Of a stretch of DNA of 64,000 nt, positions 8,476 to 16,025 are shown one piece after another (positions within the stretch are counted from its first letter, which is position 1; every line of letters starts with the position of its first letter). The position numbers were made by a program, and so were the translations under genes. The notes under the pieces were generated by a model, which worked only from the letters and a program-made list of their open reading frames with translations, was not told the origin of the DNA and did no database searches. The DNA comes from Pseudogemmobacter faecipullorum (GTDB lineage Bacteria > Pseudomonadota > Alphaproteobacteria > Rhodobacterales > Rhodobacteraceae): positions 1 through 64,000 of the forward strand of contig NZ_JACDXX010000016.1 of NCBI RefSeq assembly GCF_020539525.1, read 5' to 3'.

Positions 8476-10019
8476 GCCCCTGCCCCCGCCAGGTCTTCAA
8501 TCTGTTGCCAGAGCGGCTCTAACCTTGCTGAAATCTCGCAATGAAGCGCGTAGCGGCGGTTCATTTCCGCTTGCCGCGCCAGGTCGGGCCGATAGCAGGT
8601 GCCAAGCGTTTCCGGGGCACGGGGATCATCGGTGGGGCTGGCAAAGAGGCCGATCCCCGAACCGGCGCAAAGCGCTGCCCCCCAGGCCGCTGCCTCCTCG
8701 GTCTCGGTCACGGTGACCTCCATTCCCAGGACATCGGCAAAGATCTGGGCGAACAGCGGGTTGCGGGAAATGCCGCCGGTCAGCATGGCCTGATTGGGCG
8801 CAAAGCCCTGGCGCAGGGCGTCAATATGAATGCGGTGGTTAAAGGCGATGCCTTCGATCACCGCGCGCAGCATATCGCCGCGATCATGCCAGCCGCGCAG
8901 GCCAAGGAAGCCGGCCGAAGCCCCTGCCCCATGCGGCGAGCCATAGAGATAGGGATGGAACATCAGTCCCGAGGGACGGGTGAAGGCGGCCTCAATTTCA
9001 GGGGTGATCAGCTGGTGGAAGCTCTCGCCCGCGGCCTCGGCCCTGGCCCGGTCTTCGCCACAGAGCCTGTCGAGGAACCAGTCATAATTCGCCGCTGAAG
9101 CGGGAGAGATCGACATATTGTTCCACTCGCCACGGCGCAGCCCGTTGCGGCAGAACCAGCGTTCATCGGTTTTGGCCATATTCGAGACGGTTTCATTGAT
9201 CGAATAGGTGCCCGCGACGATGGCCACCCTGCCCTTGCCATGCCCGCCGATCCCGAGCGCCGAAGCGGTGACATCGTGAATTCCGGCGACGACCGGCACG
9301 CCAGGTTTCAGCCCGGTCAGGCGGGCGGCGGCCGCGCTGACATGGCCGACAATCTGATCGGGGCGGGCAATCGGCGGCAGGGCAAGGGCCAGGTCGCCGA
9401 GGCCGAACAGCGGCAGCACCTCGGGGTGATACTCCTGGCTTTCCACCTCGGTAAAGGAGGTGCTGGCCTCGGTCAGATCGGTGCCGATCGTGCCGGTCAG
9501 ACAAAAGCGCAGCCAGTCCTTGCAGGCGAGGATATGGGCAATTTTTGCATAGCGCTCCGGCTCGTTGCGGCGGATCCAGGTCAGCAGGCTGGCCGGGGCC
9601 GAGGCATGGGGTTTTTGTCCGGTCAGGCGCAATGCGGCATCCGAGATGCCCTCCTGCTCCCAGGTTTCAACGATCCCGGCGGCGCGGCTGTCGAGCGAGA
9701 GAATGCCGGGTCCGAGCGGCTGCTGCTCTGCATCGAGGAGATAGAGCCCATCCCCATGCGCCGTGGCGGCGATGGCGGCAATATCACCGGCCCTCCCCGA
9801 AAGCGTCAGCGCCTCGGCGACGGCTTCGGCCGTGGCCTGCCACAGCCCGGCCATATCGCGTTCGACATGATGCGGTTGCGGAATCTGCTGGGGCAGGCGG
9901 CGCCGGGCCACGGCCAGGGCCCTCCCGCTGGCGTCAAAGACGACGGCCTTGGTCACGGTCAGCCCGTTATCAATGCCCAGAAGGCAGGGGCCTGTGGCTG
10001 CATCGCGCTTGATCGACAT
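8472..10019 (-). CDS. FGGY-family carbohydrate/polyol kinase (LyxK/EryA-like)
   Basis: The 515-residue kinase has the two FGGY ATPase-fold domains: an N-terminal phosphate motif (LLGIDNGLTVTKAVVFDASG), AHGDGLYLLD, CKDWLRFCLTGTIGTDLTEA, and a C-terminal adenosine motif (AMLTGGISRNPLFAQIFADV). Overall it resembles L-xylulose kinase LyxK and erythritol kinases more than glycerol kinase. The ATG at 10019 is preferred over an upstream in-frame GTG because GGAG lies eight bases away. It begins the kinase-DeoR-dehydrogenase operon, about 45 bases downstream (in transcription direction) of a perfect palindrome. The substrate is unknown; a tetritol or pentitol other than erythritol is the best guess. 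Confidence 0.85.
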   Translation of the reverse strand: MSIKRDAATGPCLLGIDNGLTVTKAVVFDASGRALAVARRRLPQQIPQPHHVERDMAGLWQATAEAVAEALTLSGRAGDIAAIAATAHGDGLYLLDAEQQPLGPGILSLDSRAAGIVETWEQEGISDAALRLTGQKPHASAPASLLTWIRRNEPERYAKIAHILACKDWLRFCLTGTIGTDLTEASTSFTEVESQEYHPEVLPLFGLGDLALALPPIARPDQIVGHVSAAAARLTGLKPGVPVVAGIHDVTASALGIGGHGKGRVAIVAGTYSINETVSNMAKTDERWFCRNGLRRGEWNNMSISPASAANYDWFLDRLCGEDRARAEAAGESFHQLITPEIEAAFTRPSGLMFHPYLYGSPHGAGASAGFLGLRGWHDRGDMLRAVIEGIAFNHRIHIDALRQGFAPNQAMLTGGISRNPLFAQIFADVLGMEVTVTETEEAAAWGAALCAGSGIGLFASPTDDPRAPETLGTCYRPDLARQAEMNRRYALHCEISARLEPLWQQIEDLAGAGA

Positions 10020-10058
10020 TTTCACTTCTCCGGCAGGCCAGGGCCTTGATCAGATATG

Positions 10059-10071
10059 TATCACAAATAAT
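10059..10071 (+). promoter_or_regulatory. Shared polyol-locus element, copy A
   Basis: TATCACAAATAAT matches a 13-bp element, TATCACWAWTAWN, also seen at the two promoters of the divergent erythritol operons (15569-15581 and 15919-15931, minus strand). It overlaps one arm of the palindrome at 10065-10089. It is a candidate site for a regulator common to the locus, EryD being the obvious suspect. Confidence 0.45.
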
Positions 10072-10089
10072 GTGAACTTCACATTATTT
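10065..10089. promoter_or_regulatory. Perfect 25-bp palindrome, probable operator of the kinase operon
   Basis: AAATAATGTGAA (10065-10076) and TTCACATTATTT (10078-10089) are exact reverse complements around a single C. The element is AT-rich in a GC-rich genome, lies in the 74-base gap between a DeoR gene and the kinase start, and has no terminator T-run. A DeoR-family operator covering the promoter is the most natural reading. Confidence 0.7.
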
Positions 10090-10093
10090 AATG

Positions 10094-10972
10094 TTAAAAA
10101 TGTTCTGATTCAAGCACAATTGCCGGCGTGCGGGGGGCTGACCTGCTGCAGGGCACCAGCAATAGTGGCACTTTTTCCTGCTGAAGCTGGCTGATCAGGC
10201 GCTGCGGCACCCCGTCATCAAGGATGACCAGATCAAAGTCGCGCAGCGGGCAAAGCGCATGCAGGGCGCGGCGTTCAAATTTACTGTGATCGGCCAGAAG
10301 GATCTTCCGGGCCGCGCTGTCAAACATCGCGCGTTTCACCTCGACCATCTCGGGGCTCTGGTGAAAGGCCTGGCCATCGGTGATCGCTGCCATTGAGATG
10401 AAGCACAGATCGGCACGCATCCGGCGGATCTCGGTGGTGGTGACCGGGCCCATGAAAGCATTGCACCAGGGCTGGAACTGGCCCCCGAGGCCGAGCAGGC
10501 TGATATCCGGCGTTGCTTTCAGCGCATTCATCAGCACCAGCGAATTGGTGATCGCGGTCAGTGGCACCCGGGCCGGCAGATGCGCGGCCATTTCAAAGAC
10601 TGTGGTGGAATCGTCAAAAAAGGCGGACTGGCCAGGTTCAATCAGCGCGGCGGCGGCGGCGGCGACCGCGCGCTTTTCATCCTGCTGCCTGGTGACGCGC
10701 CAGGCGTCGGAGGCCTCAACCAGCGGGGTCGGGGCGGCGGAAACCACGCCGCGGGTTTTGCGCAGCAGACCACGGCTGGCCAGCTCGTCAAGATCGCGAT
10801 GCGCGGTCATCAGCGAAATGCCAAAGCGCTCGGTCAGATCCTCAATGCGGATCGTCCCCTCGGCCAGCACCGCTTCGGCGATCATCTGGCGGCGGACAAT
10901 CTGGCGGGCATGGCGGCTGTCGGTTGGCAGCACATCGGAGGAAAGGTCGGCCTGAGGCCGCGGATCTGACAT
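10094..10972 (-). CDS. DeoR-family transcriptional regulator (second)
   Basis: The 292-residue regulator carries a DeoR winged helix (residues about 30-85, with IEDLTERFGISLMTAHRDLD) and a sensor domain with FFDDSTTVFEM and LADHSKFE. It is about 35 residues longer at the N terminus than its neighbour DeoR. It lies between the eryG terminator and the kinase operon, and GAGG seven bases before the ATG supports the start. It is clearly a paralogue of the DeoR at 7708-8475. One may respond to erythritol intermediates and the other to the second substrate; a DeoR gene is also part of the Brucella ery region. Confidence 0.88.
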   Translation of the reverse strand: MSDPRPQADLSSDVLPTDSRHARQIVRRQMIAEAVLAEGTIRIEDLTERFGISLMTAHRDLDELASRGLLRKTRGVVSAAPTPLVEASDAWRVTRQQDEKRAVAAAAAALIEPGQSAFFDDSTTVFEMAAHLPARVPLTAITNSLVLMNALKATPDISLLGLGGQFQPWCNAFMGPVTTTEIRRMRADLCFISMAAITDGQAFHQSPEMVEVKRAMFDSAARKILLADHSKFERRALHALCPLRDFDLVILDDGVPQRLISQLQQEKVPLLLVPCSRSAPRTPAIVLESEHF

Positions 10973-11061
10973 TCGGAGCCTCGCTTGCCTGCCAGGTCGG
11001 GAGGGGAGCGACTGAAAAACGGCCCGAGAGGCCGGAAAGGGATGGTGAGTGCCGGGCCGGC

Positions 11062-11091
11062 AAAAAAAGGCGGGCCGCTGAACGGCCCGCC
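11062..11091 (-). terminator. Terminator of the DUF2291-eryEFG operon
   Basis: On the minus strand GGCGGGCCG and CGGCCCGCC form a perfect nine-base-pair stem with a five-base loop, followed by seven T. It starts ten bases after the eryG stop and separates the importer operon from the following DeoR gene. Confidence 0.93.
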
Positions 11092-11100
11092 CGGTATCGA

Positions 11101-12048
11101 TTATTCCGACAGCGTGAAGGCGGCGGTGTATTTATCGACATTTTCTGCATTGATCAGCAGGCAGTCAAACAGCTGCTTCTCGGTTTCGACACCGGTCGAG
11201 CCGGTTTTCAGGAAGCTGTCGGCCTGAACCACAGCGGCGCGCGAGAAGACAGCGACCGGCTGCAGAACGGTATAGGCCAGCTCGCCCGCCTTGATTGCCT
11301 CAACCGCGTCCGGCGAGCCGTCGAAGCCACCGACTTTGACATTGGCCAGCTTGCCGGCCTCTTTCAGAGCGGCAATCGCACCAAGCGCCATTTCGTCATT
11401 GCCCGAGATCACGCCCATGATGTTCGGGTTGGCCTGCAGCAGCGACTGCATCTTTTCATAGCCCTGAGCGCGGTCCCAGTTGGCCACTTCCTGACCTTTT
11501 TTGACCAGGTCCGGATACTGGCTCAGCACGGTCTCATAGCCGTTCGAGCGGGTGGCAGCATTATTGTCTGCCGGATTGCCGAACAGCTCAACGAATTCGC
11601 CGGTATCGCCGACAGCCTCAACCCAGGCCTGAGCACCGAGGGCTGCGCCCTGAGCGTTGTTCGAAACCAGCTGCGCCTTTGCCAGGCCTTCCTGGTTGAT
11701 CTCAGCATTCACGAGGAAGACCGGGATGCCTGCATCCACGGCTTTCTGCACCGCACCAATCGAACCGTCGGCATTGGCCGGGTCGAGGATGATCGCCACC
11801 GATTTATTGGTGATTGCGGTCTCGATCAGCGTCGATTCGGTGTTGGTGTCGCCTTTATGGGCGGTGACATTGGCGGTATAGCCCAGCTCTTCGGCGGTGG
11901 CTTTTGCCACTTCGCCTTCGGTGAACCAGTAGGGGTTGGCCGGATCGGTCACGATGATCGAGATCAGGCCTTCGGCATTGGCTGCGAATGCCATCATCGG
12001 CAGGGCAGCAGCAGCCCCCATCAGGGCGCGGCGGGTCAGTTTCAGCAT
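11101..12048 (-). CDS. eryG: Erythritol ABC transporter, periplasmic binding protein
   Basis: The 315-residue ribose-type (periplasmic-binding protein 1 fold) receptor captures the polyol and delivers it to EryEF. It has an N-terminal export signal with paired arginines (LTRRALMGAAAALPMMAFA), so Tat-type export is possible. The mature protein shows IIVTDPANPYWFTEGE and VISGNDEMALGAIAAL. The ATG at 12048 is chosen because GGGAGG lies seven bases upstream; another ATG at 12054 sits too close to it. It is the last gene of the operon and is followed by a strong terminator. The erythritol assignment rests on the divergent ery operon and the eryEFG gene order. Confidence 0.85.
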   Translation of the reverse strand: MLKLTRRALMGAAAALPMMAFAANAEGLISIIVTDPANPYWFTEGEVAKATAEELGYTANVTAHKGDTNTESTLIETAITNKSVAIILDPANADGSIGAVQKAVDAGIPVFLVNAEINQEGLAKAQLVSNNAQGAALGAQAWVEAVGDTGEFVELFGNPADNNAATRSNGYETVLSQYPDLVKKGQEVANWDRAQGYEKMQSLLQANPNIMGVISGNDEMALGAIAALKEAGKLANVKVGGFDGSPDAVEAIKAGELAYTVLQPVAVFSRAAVVQADSFLKTGSTGVETEKQLFDCLLINAENVDKYTAAFTLSE

Positions 12049-12130
12049 CTTCATTCCTCCCAAAGGTACAGAAGCGGTTCAGTCGAAGCCTTTCCGGCGG
12101 ATCGTACCCGCCGGAAAAGTTTATCAGGCA

Positions 12131-13162
12131 TCAGCTGCGACGTTTGCCTTTGCCATATTGGATCGAGTTCATCAGCACGGCCAGAACGATGACGGCGCCG
12201 GTGAAGACGGTCTGCCAGTAGCTCGAAACGCCCACGGTCACGAGGCCGGCCGACAGGAAGCCGATCACGAAAGCGCCGAGCATGGTGCCCAGAACCGTAC
12301 CGCGCCCGCCGGTCAGCGCCGCGCCACCGATCACCACCGCGGCAATCGCGGTCAGCTCGTAGGTTTCGCCGGCGGTGGGGCTGGCCGAGGTCAGACGCGA
12401 GGACAGGACCAGGCCCGCAATGGCCGCCATCAGCCCCGAAAGCGCATAGACGGTGACTTTGACGGCCTTGACCGGCACGCCCGACAGTTCGGCCGCACGC
12501 TCATTACCGCCCGAGGCATAGAGCCAGCGGCCAAAAGCGGTGCGCGACAGCACCAGCCAGGCGATAATGGCGCAGATAAACAGCAAGATCACCGAGATCG
12601 GAATGCCCTGAACGCGGTTAAAGCCCAGCCAGTTGAAGCCGGTATTGCCAAGTTCGGCCTTGCCCGAGAGGTTGTTGAAGGTCAGGCCATTGGTCATCAG
12701 CAGCGCAATGCCGCGGGCCACATACATGACGCCGAGCGTGGCGACAAAGGCCGGAACTTTCAGCCAGGCGATCAGCACACCATTGACGGCCCCGACCAGC
12801 GCCCCGATCGCGCAGGTGATCACCACCACGGCCCAGACCGGCGGATAGAGGATCACGCCCATGGCGGGGATCTCAACGCCTTGCATCAGCCAGCCGGCGA
12901 TCACGCCGCAAAGCGCCAGAATAGAGCCAACCGAAAGGTCGATACCGCCGTTCAGAATGACCAGCAGCATACCAATGGCGAGGAAGCCATAAATCGCGAC
13001 CTGGCTGGCCATGATCAGGAAGTTCGAGGTCGAGAAATAATTCGGCGACAGGAAAGAGAAGACAGCGATGATCGCAATCAGTGCGAAGAAGGCGCGGCCT
13101 TCCAGCAGGAAGTGGATCAGGCTGAAGCCCTCGGCGGAGCGGGTTGCAGATTTATCTGACAT
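12131..13162 (-). CDS. eryF: Erythritol ABC transporter, permease
   Basis: The 343-residue RbsC-type inner-membrane permease has about eight to ten hydrophobic segments. It includes the family motif NGGIDLSVGSILALCGV and the cytoplasmic EAA-like stretch GNERAAELSGVPVKAVK that contacts the ATPase. An in-frame ATG at 13195 would overlap eryE; the start at 13162 (MSDKSATRSAEGF) is preferred because the similarity to related permeases begins there, but the ribosome-binding site of neither is strong. It sits between eryE and eryG in a single minus-strand operon. Confidence 0.85.
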   Translation of the reverse strand: MSDKSATRSAEGFSLIHFLLEGRAFFALIAIIAVFSFLSPNYFSTSNFLIMASQVAIYGFLAIGMLLVILNGGIDLSVGSILALCGVIAGWLMQGVEIPAMGVILYPPVWAVVVITCAIGALVGAVNGVLIAWLKVPAFVATLGVMYVARGIALLMTNGLTFNNLSGKAELGNTGFNWLGFNRVQGIPISVILLFICAIIAWLVLSRTAFGRWLYASGGNERAAELSGVPVKAVKVTVYALSGLMAAIAGLVLSSRLTSASPTAGETYELTAIAAVVIGGAALTGGRGTVLGTMLGAFVIGFLSAGLVTVGVSSYWQTVFTGAVIVLAVLMNSIQYGKGKRRS

Positions 13163-13184
13163 AGGTGGTGTTCCCGAACCTCTC

Positions 13185-14726
13185 TCAGGCCGCATGTGCT
13201 TCGCCGGAAGCGGCCATGATCATTTCTTTGGTAGCGTCCGCGCCAAATTCAGCCGAGATCCGGCCTTTGTGCATGACGATGATACGGTGAGCAATCGACA
13301 GGCATTCGCTGACCTCAGAGGTGGTATAAACCACCGCCAGGCCCTGCTTTGCCCCTTCGGCCAGCAGCCGGAAGACCTCGGCCTTGGCACCGATATCGAT
13401 GCCGCGCGAAGGTTCATCCAGCAGGATAACCTTCGGATTGGTGGCCATCATCTTGCCGATGACGACCTTTTGCTGGTTGCCGCCAGAAAGCGAGCCGATC
13501 GGCGCATCGCCGCCGGCTGTTTTGACGGTGACCGCTTTGATCGATTGCTCGATCAGCTCTTTCTCGGCCTTCTTCGAGGTGAAAAGACCACGGGTGAAGG
13601 TTTTGATCGAGGCCAGCGACAGGTTCTGCCCGACGCTCATGGTCTGAACCAGGCCGTCGCGCTGCCGGTCCTCGGGCACGAGGGCGAGGCCCGCGCTGAT
13701 GCGCTGTGCGATGCTGAGGCCGGAAATCTCGCGGCCTTCCAGCTCGATCCGTCCGGAACCGGCGCGCAGCCTTCCGGCGAGCGCCTCCATCAGCTCCGAG
13801 CGCCCTGCCCCCATCAGCCCATAGATGCAGACGATTTCACCCGCTCTGACATCAAGCGACAGGTCGTCGACCACATTGTAATCATTGCCGCCCGGATCGC
13901 GCATCACCATGTTCTGCACCGAAAGCGCGGTGCTGCCGAAGGCATAGCCCGAGGGCGGTGAGCCGAGGTCGTAATTCTCGCCGACCATATTGCGCACGAT
14001 CCAGTTCAGATCGATCTCAGCGCGCGGTGCCCAGGCGGTCATATTGCCATCGCGCAGCACCACCGCATGATCGGTGATCTGCAGCGCTTCTTCGAGATGG
14101 TGCGAAATATAGACGATCGCCACGCCTTTTGCGGTCAGATCATTGATAACCTTGAACAGAACCTCAACCTCAGCGGCCGAGAGCGCCGAGGTCGGCTCAT
14201 CCATGATCAGGATGCGGCTGTCGATGGAGAGGGCGCGCGCGATCTCAACGATCTGCTGCTGGCCCAGGCGCAGCTCTTCGACCGGGGTCATCGGGTCGAT
14301 ATCTTCTTCCAGATCCGCCATCAGCTGGCGCACCTGGCGCTCTTCCTCGGCAAAATTCACGCCGGTCGGGCCCATGATCTCACGGCCCATGAAGATATTG
14401 TCCCGCACCGGCAGATTGGGCGCCAGGCTCAGCTCCTGGTGGATGATCGAGATCCCGAGGTTGCGGGCATGGGTCGAATTCTGGAAGCTGACCGGCTGGC
14501 CGTCGAGGATGATCTCACCCGAAGTGGGCTGAATCACGCCGGAGAGAATCTTCATCAGCGTCGATTTACCGGCGCCGTTTTCGCCAAACAGCGTGGTGAC
14601 CTGGCCGCGACGGATCTCAAAATTCACGCCTTTGAGCGCGTGGACCGCGCCGTAGATTTTGGCGACGTTACGCGCCGCGAGGACGACCTCACCTTCAGCG
14701 TTGCGGCTGGAAACGGGCGCGCTCAT
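13185..14726 (-). CDS. eryE: Erythritol ABC transporter, ATP-binding protein
   Basis: The 513-residue duplicated ATPase powers the importer. The first domain (residues about 15-250) has Walker A GENGAGKST and Walker B IMDEPTSAL. The second (about 265-500) has a degenerate Walker A (GLMGAGRSE) and the signature LSGGNQQK. This is the usual layout of RbsA/XylG-type sugar ATPases. Its ATG lies one base from the stop of the upstream DUF2291 gene and its end overlaps or nearly touches eryF, so the four importer genes are transcribed together away from the eryA promoter. Confidence 0.9.
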   Translation of the reverse strand: MSAPVSSRNAEGEVVLAARNVAKIYGAVHALKGVNFEIRRGQVTTLFGENGAGKSTLMKILSGVIQPTSGEIILDGQPVSFQNSTHARNLGISIIHQELSLAPNLPVRDNIFMGREIMGPTGVNFAEEERQVRQLMADLEEDIDPMTPVEELRLGQQQIVEIARALSIDSRILIMDEPTSALSAAEVEVLFKVINDLTAKGVAIVYISHHLEEALQITDHAVVLRDGNMTAWAPRAEIDLNWIVRNMVGENYDLGSPPSGYAFGSTALSVQNMVMRDPGGNDYNVVDDLSLDVRAGEIVCIYGLMGAGRSELMEALAGRLRAGSGRIELEGREISGLSIAQRISAGLALVPEDRQRDGLVQTMSVGQNLSLASIKTFTRGLFTSKKAEKELIEQSIKAVTVKTAGGDAPIGSLSGGNQQKVVIGKMMATNPKVILLDEPSRGIDIGAKAEVFRLLAEGAKQGLAVVYTTSEVSECLSIAHRIIVMHKGRISAEFGADATKEMIMAASGEAHAA

Positions 14727-14727
14727 C

Positions 14728-15375
14728 TTATTTCACCGTCAGCGCGACCGGGGTCACCAGCCACATTTTCGGGTTGATCAGGCGGAAAGTGCCGGTGACC
14801 TCAACGGTTTTGCCGCTCAGCGCCGCGGTATCGACGGGGTCGAGCACCACAGCTTTCATCGCGCGGTTCAGCCCCGAGCCTGCATCCTGATATTCAATCT
14901 GGTTTTTGAAAGCGCCGAAAGCAATATCTCCGGGCGCATCGCGCAGATCGGTGCCATTGATCGCCGGGCCGGTCTGCAGGCGCAGGCGGATGTCTTCGGG
15001 CAGGCCTTCGACCTTGACCTCATAGACGCCGGATTTGACCTCACCGGCCAGGCCGGTGAATTTCACCATCATAATCGCGCCGGTGGTCGAGGCGGTGCCA
15101 AATTCTTTCGCCGCCGCATCCTTATCGGCCAGTACCGCCGGGCCAAGCGCCAGGGCGTCAACCGCTTTGCTCAGGACATATTCCTGAATACGCGGAAATT
15201 CCTGCTGCCCCCAGCTGACCGGCGAGAAGGCCTGCTGCCGCAGATCCTGGTCCGAGCCGACATGGATGACTTTGGTGTCGAATGCGATCGCCGCGAGGAC
15301 GAGGGCGATTACGCCGCCGGCGATCCAGACACTGCGGCTGGTGCGGGGCGCGGCATTATCGGGGCTATGGCTCAT
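14728..15375 (-). CDS. DUF2291-family membrane-anchored periplasmic protein
   Basis: The 215-residue protein has one N-terminal membrane segment (residues about 16-34, WIAGGVIALVLAAIAF) and a soluble, presumably periplasmic domain. It matches the DUF2291 family, which is typically encoded beside ribose-type sugar ABC importers and is often called a periplasmic lipoprotein. This copy has no lipobox cysteine, so it is probably anchored by its helix. The ATG at 15375 follows AGGA; a longer in-frame start would add 31 unsupported residues. It is the first gene of the eryEFG operon. Its role is unknown; an accessory function in uptake is inferred from position only. Confidence 0.75.
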   Translation of the reverse strand: MSHSPDNAAPRTSRSVWIAGGVIALVLAAIAFDTKVIHVGSDQDLRQQAFSPVSWGQQEFPRIQEYVLSKAVDALALGPAVLADKDAAAKEFGTASTTGAIMMVKFTGLAGEVKSGVYEVKVEGLPEDIRLRLQTGPAINGTDLRDAPGDIAFGAFKNQIEYQDAGSGLNRAMKAVVLDPVDTAALSGKTVEVTGTFRLINPKMWLVTPVALTVK

Positions 15376-15566
15376 CGGGCAGATCCTGAAACAAAACGGG
15401 CTGAACAGAGGGAAGGGGTGCAGATGCGTTAAAGGGACGAGGCGCCACAGGGGCGTCGCTCCGGACATATTGTCTCACGTGATCCTCCCCTGTTCGCCAT
15501 CCTGCGTCCCTTCGCGCCCCTCCGCGCGCTGGCCGGTGGCCAGAGGGCTGTCATTAGCGCGACCGT

Positions 15567-15594
15567 GATATAATAGTGATACATTACCCGTCAA
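15567..15594 (-). promoter_or_regulatory. Putative promoter of the DUF2291-eryEFG operon with embedded operator
   Basis: On the minus strand TTGACG (15594-15589) and TATATC (15572-15567) are spaced by 16 bases, a good housekeeping-sigma arrangement. The spacer contains TATCACTATTATA (15581-15569), copy B of the element shared with the other two polyol promoters, running into the -10 region. A repressor bound there would block transcription. A long leader of about 190 bases separates it from the first start codon. Confidence 0.6.
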
Positions 15595-15880
15595 GCGCGT
15601 TAAAAAATCACCGGGACACAACCAGATCTGATGCCAGGGATGCCGTCAGATCCGCCGGTGCAGGGCTGCTGTGAGGATAAGGGGGAGCCAGGAGGATGCA
15701 GTGCATGTGACCATTGCCTCGACGCTATGGTGGCGTTAACAAAGGAGAATAACCCAAAAAACGCCCCGATAAACCGCCAGATATGGCCGGTTCGGGCTGA
15801 ATGTCTTTGCTTCAGGCTGGTCTGGTCTGGTGTCTCTGGTCGGGGATCTGACCCTGGTATTCCGACCATCATACATGAAA
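15595..15880. other. Central part of the divergent ery regulatory region
   Basis: No gene or named element is recognised in this stretch between the two ery promoters. A short GGAGG-ATG is followed by only four codons. It may hold further regulator or catabolite-control sites that I cannot identify. Confidence 0.4.
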
Positions 15881-15903
15881 TATTTTACTATGTCAGTAAA
15901 ATA
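15881..15903. promoter_or_regulatory. Inverted repeat upstream of eryA
   Basis: TATTTTACT (15881-15889) and AGTAAAATA (15895-15903) are exact reverse complements around five bases. It lies just upstream of the putative eryA promoter, has no T-run, and is a plausible regulator site distinct from the TATCAC element. Confidence 0.5.
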
Positions 15904-15908
15904 ATTCG

Positions 15909-15937
15909 TTCACTATGCGATAATTGTGATATATATT
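15909..15937 (+). promoter_or_regulatory. Putative eryA promoter with shared element (copy C)
   Basis: TTCACT (15909-15914) and TATATT (15932-15937) are 17 bases apart; an alternative -10 is GATAAT at 15919-15924. The minus strand at 15931-15919 reads TATCACAATTATC, copy C of the element found at the importer promoter and the second kinase operon. The exact -35/-10 choice is uncertain, but the AT-rich block about 90 bases before eryA is very likely its promoter. Confidence 0.5.
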
Positions 15938-16025
15938 GACGGCTGCCCAGGGGGCGGGGTTTTGCCCCTGCTGTCCTGGCGCCTGCGGGCCGGACGGGGC
16001 TCCCGGGCAGGCGGAGGACTGAGGG

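Noticed and set aside
15600-15872. 90-codon minus-strand frame in the ery divergent region
   Set aside because: No motif or convincing start; it lies in a regulatory region and its residues look random.
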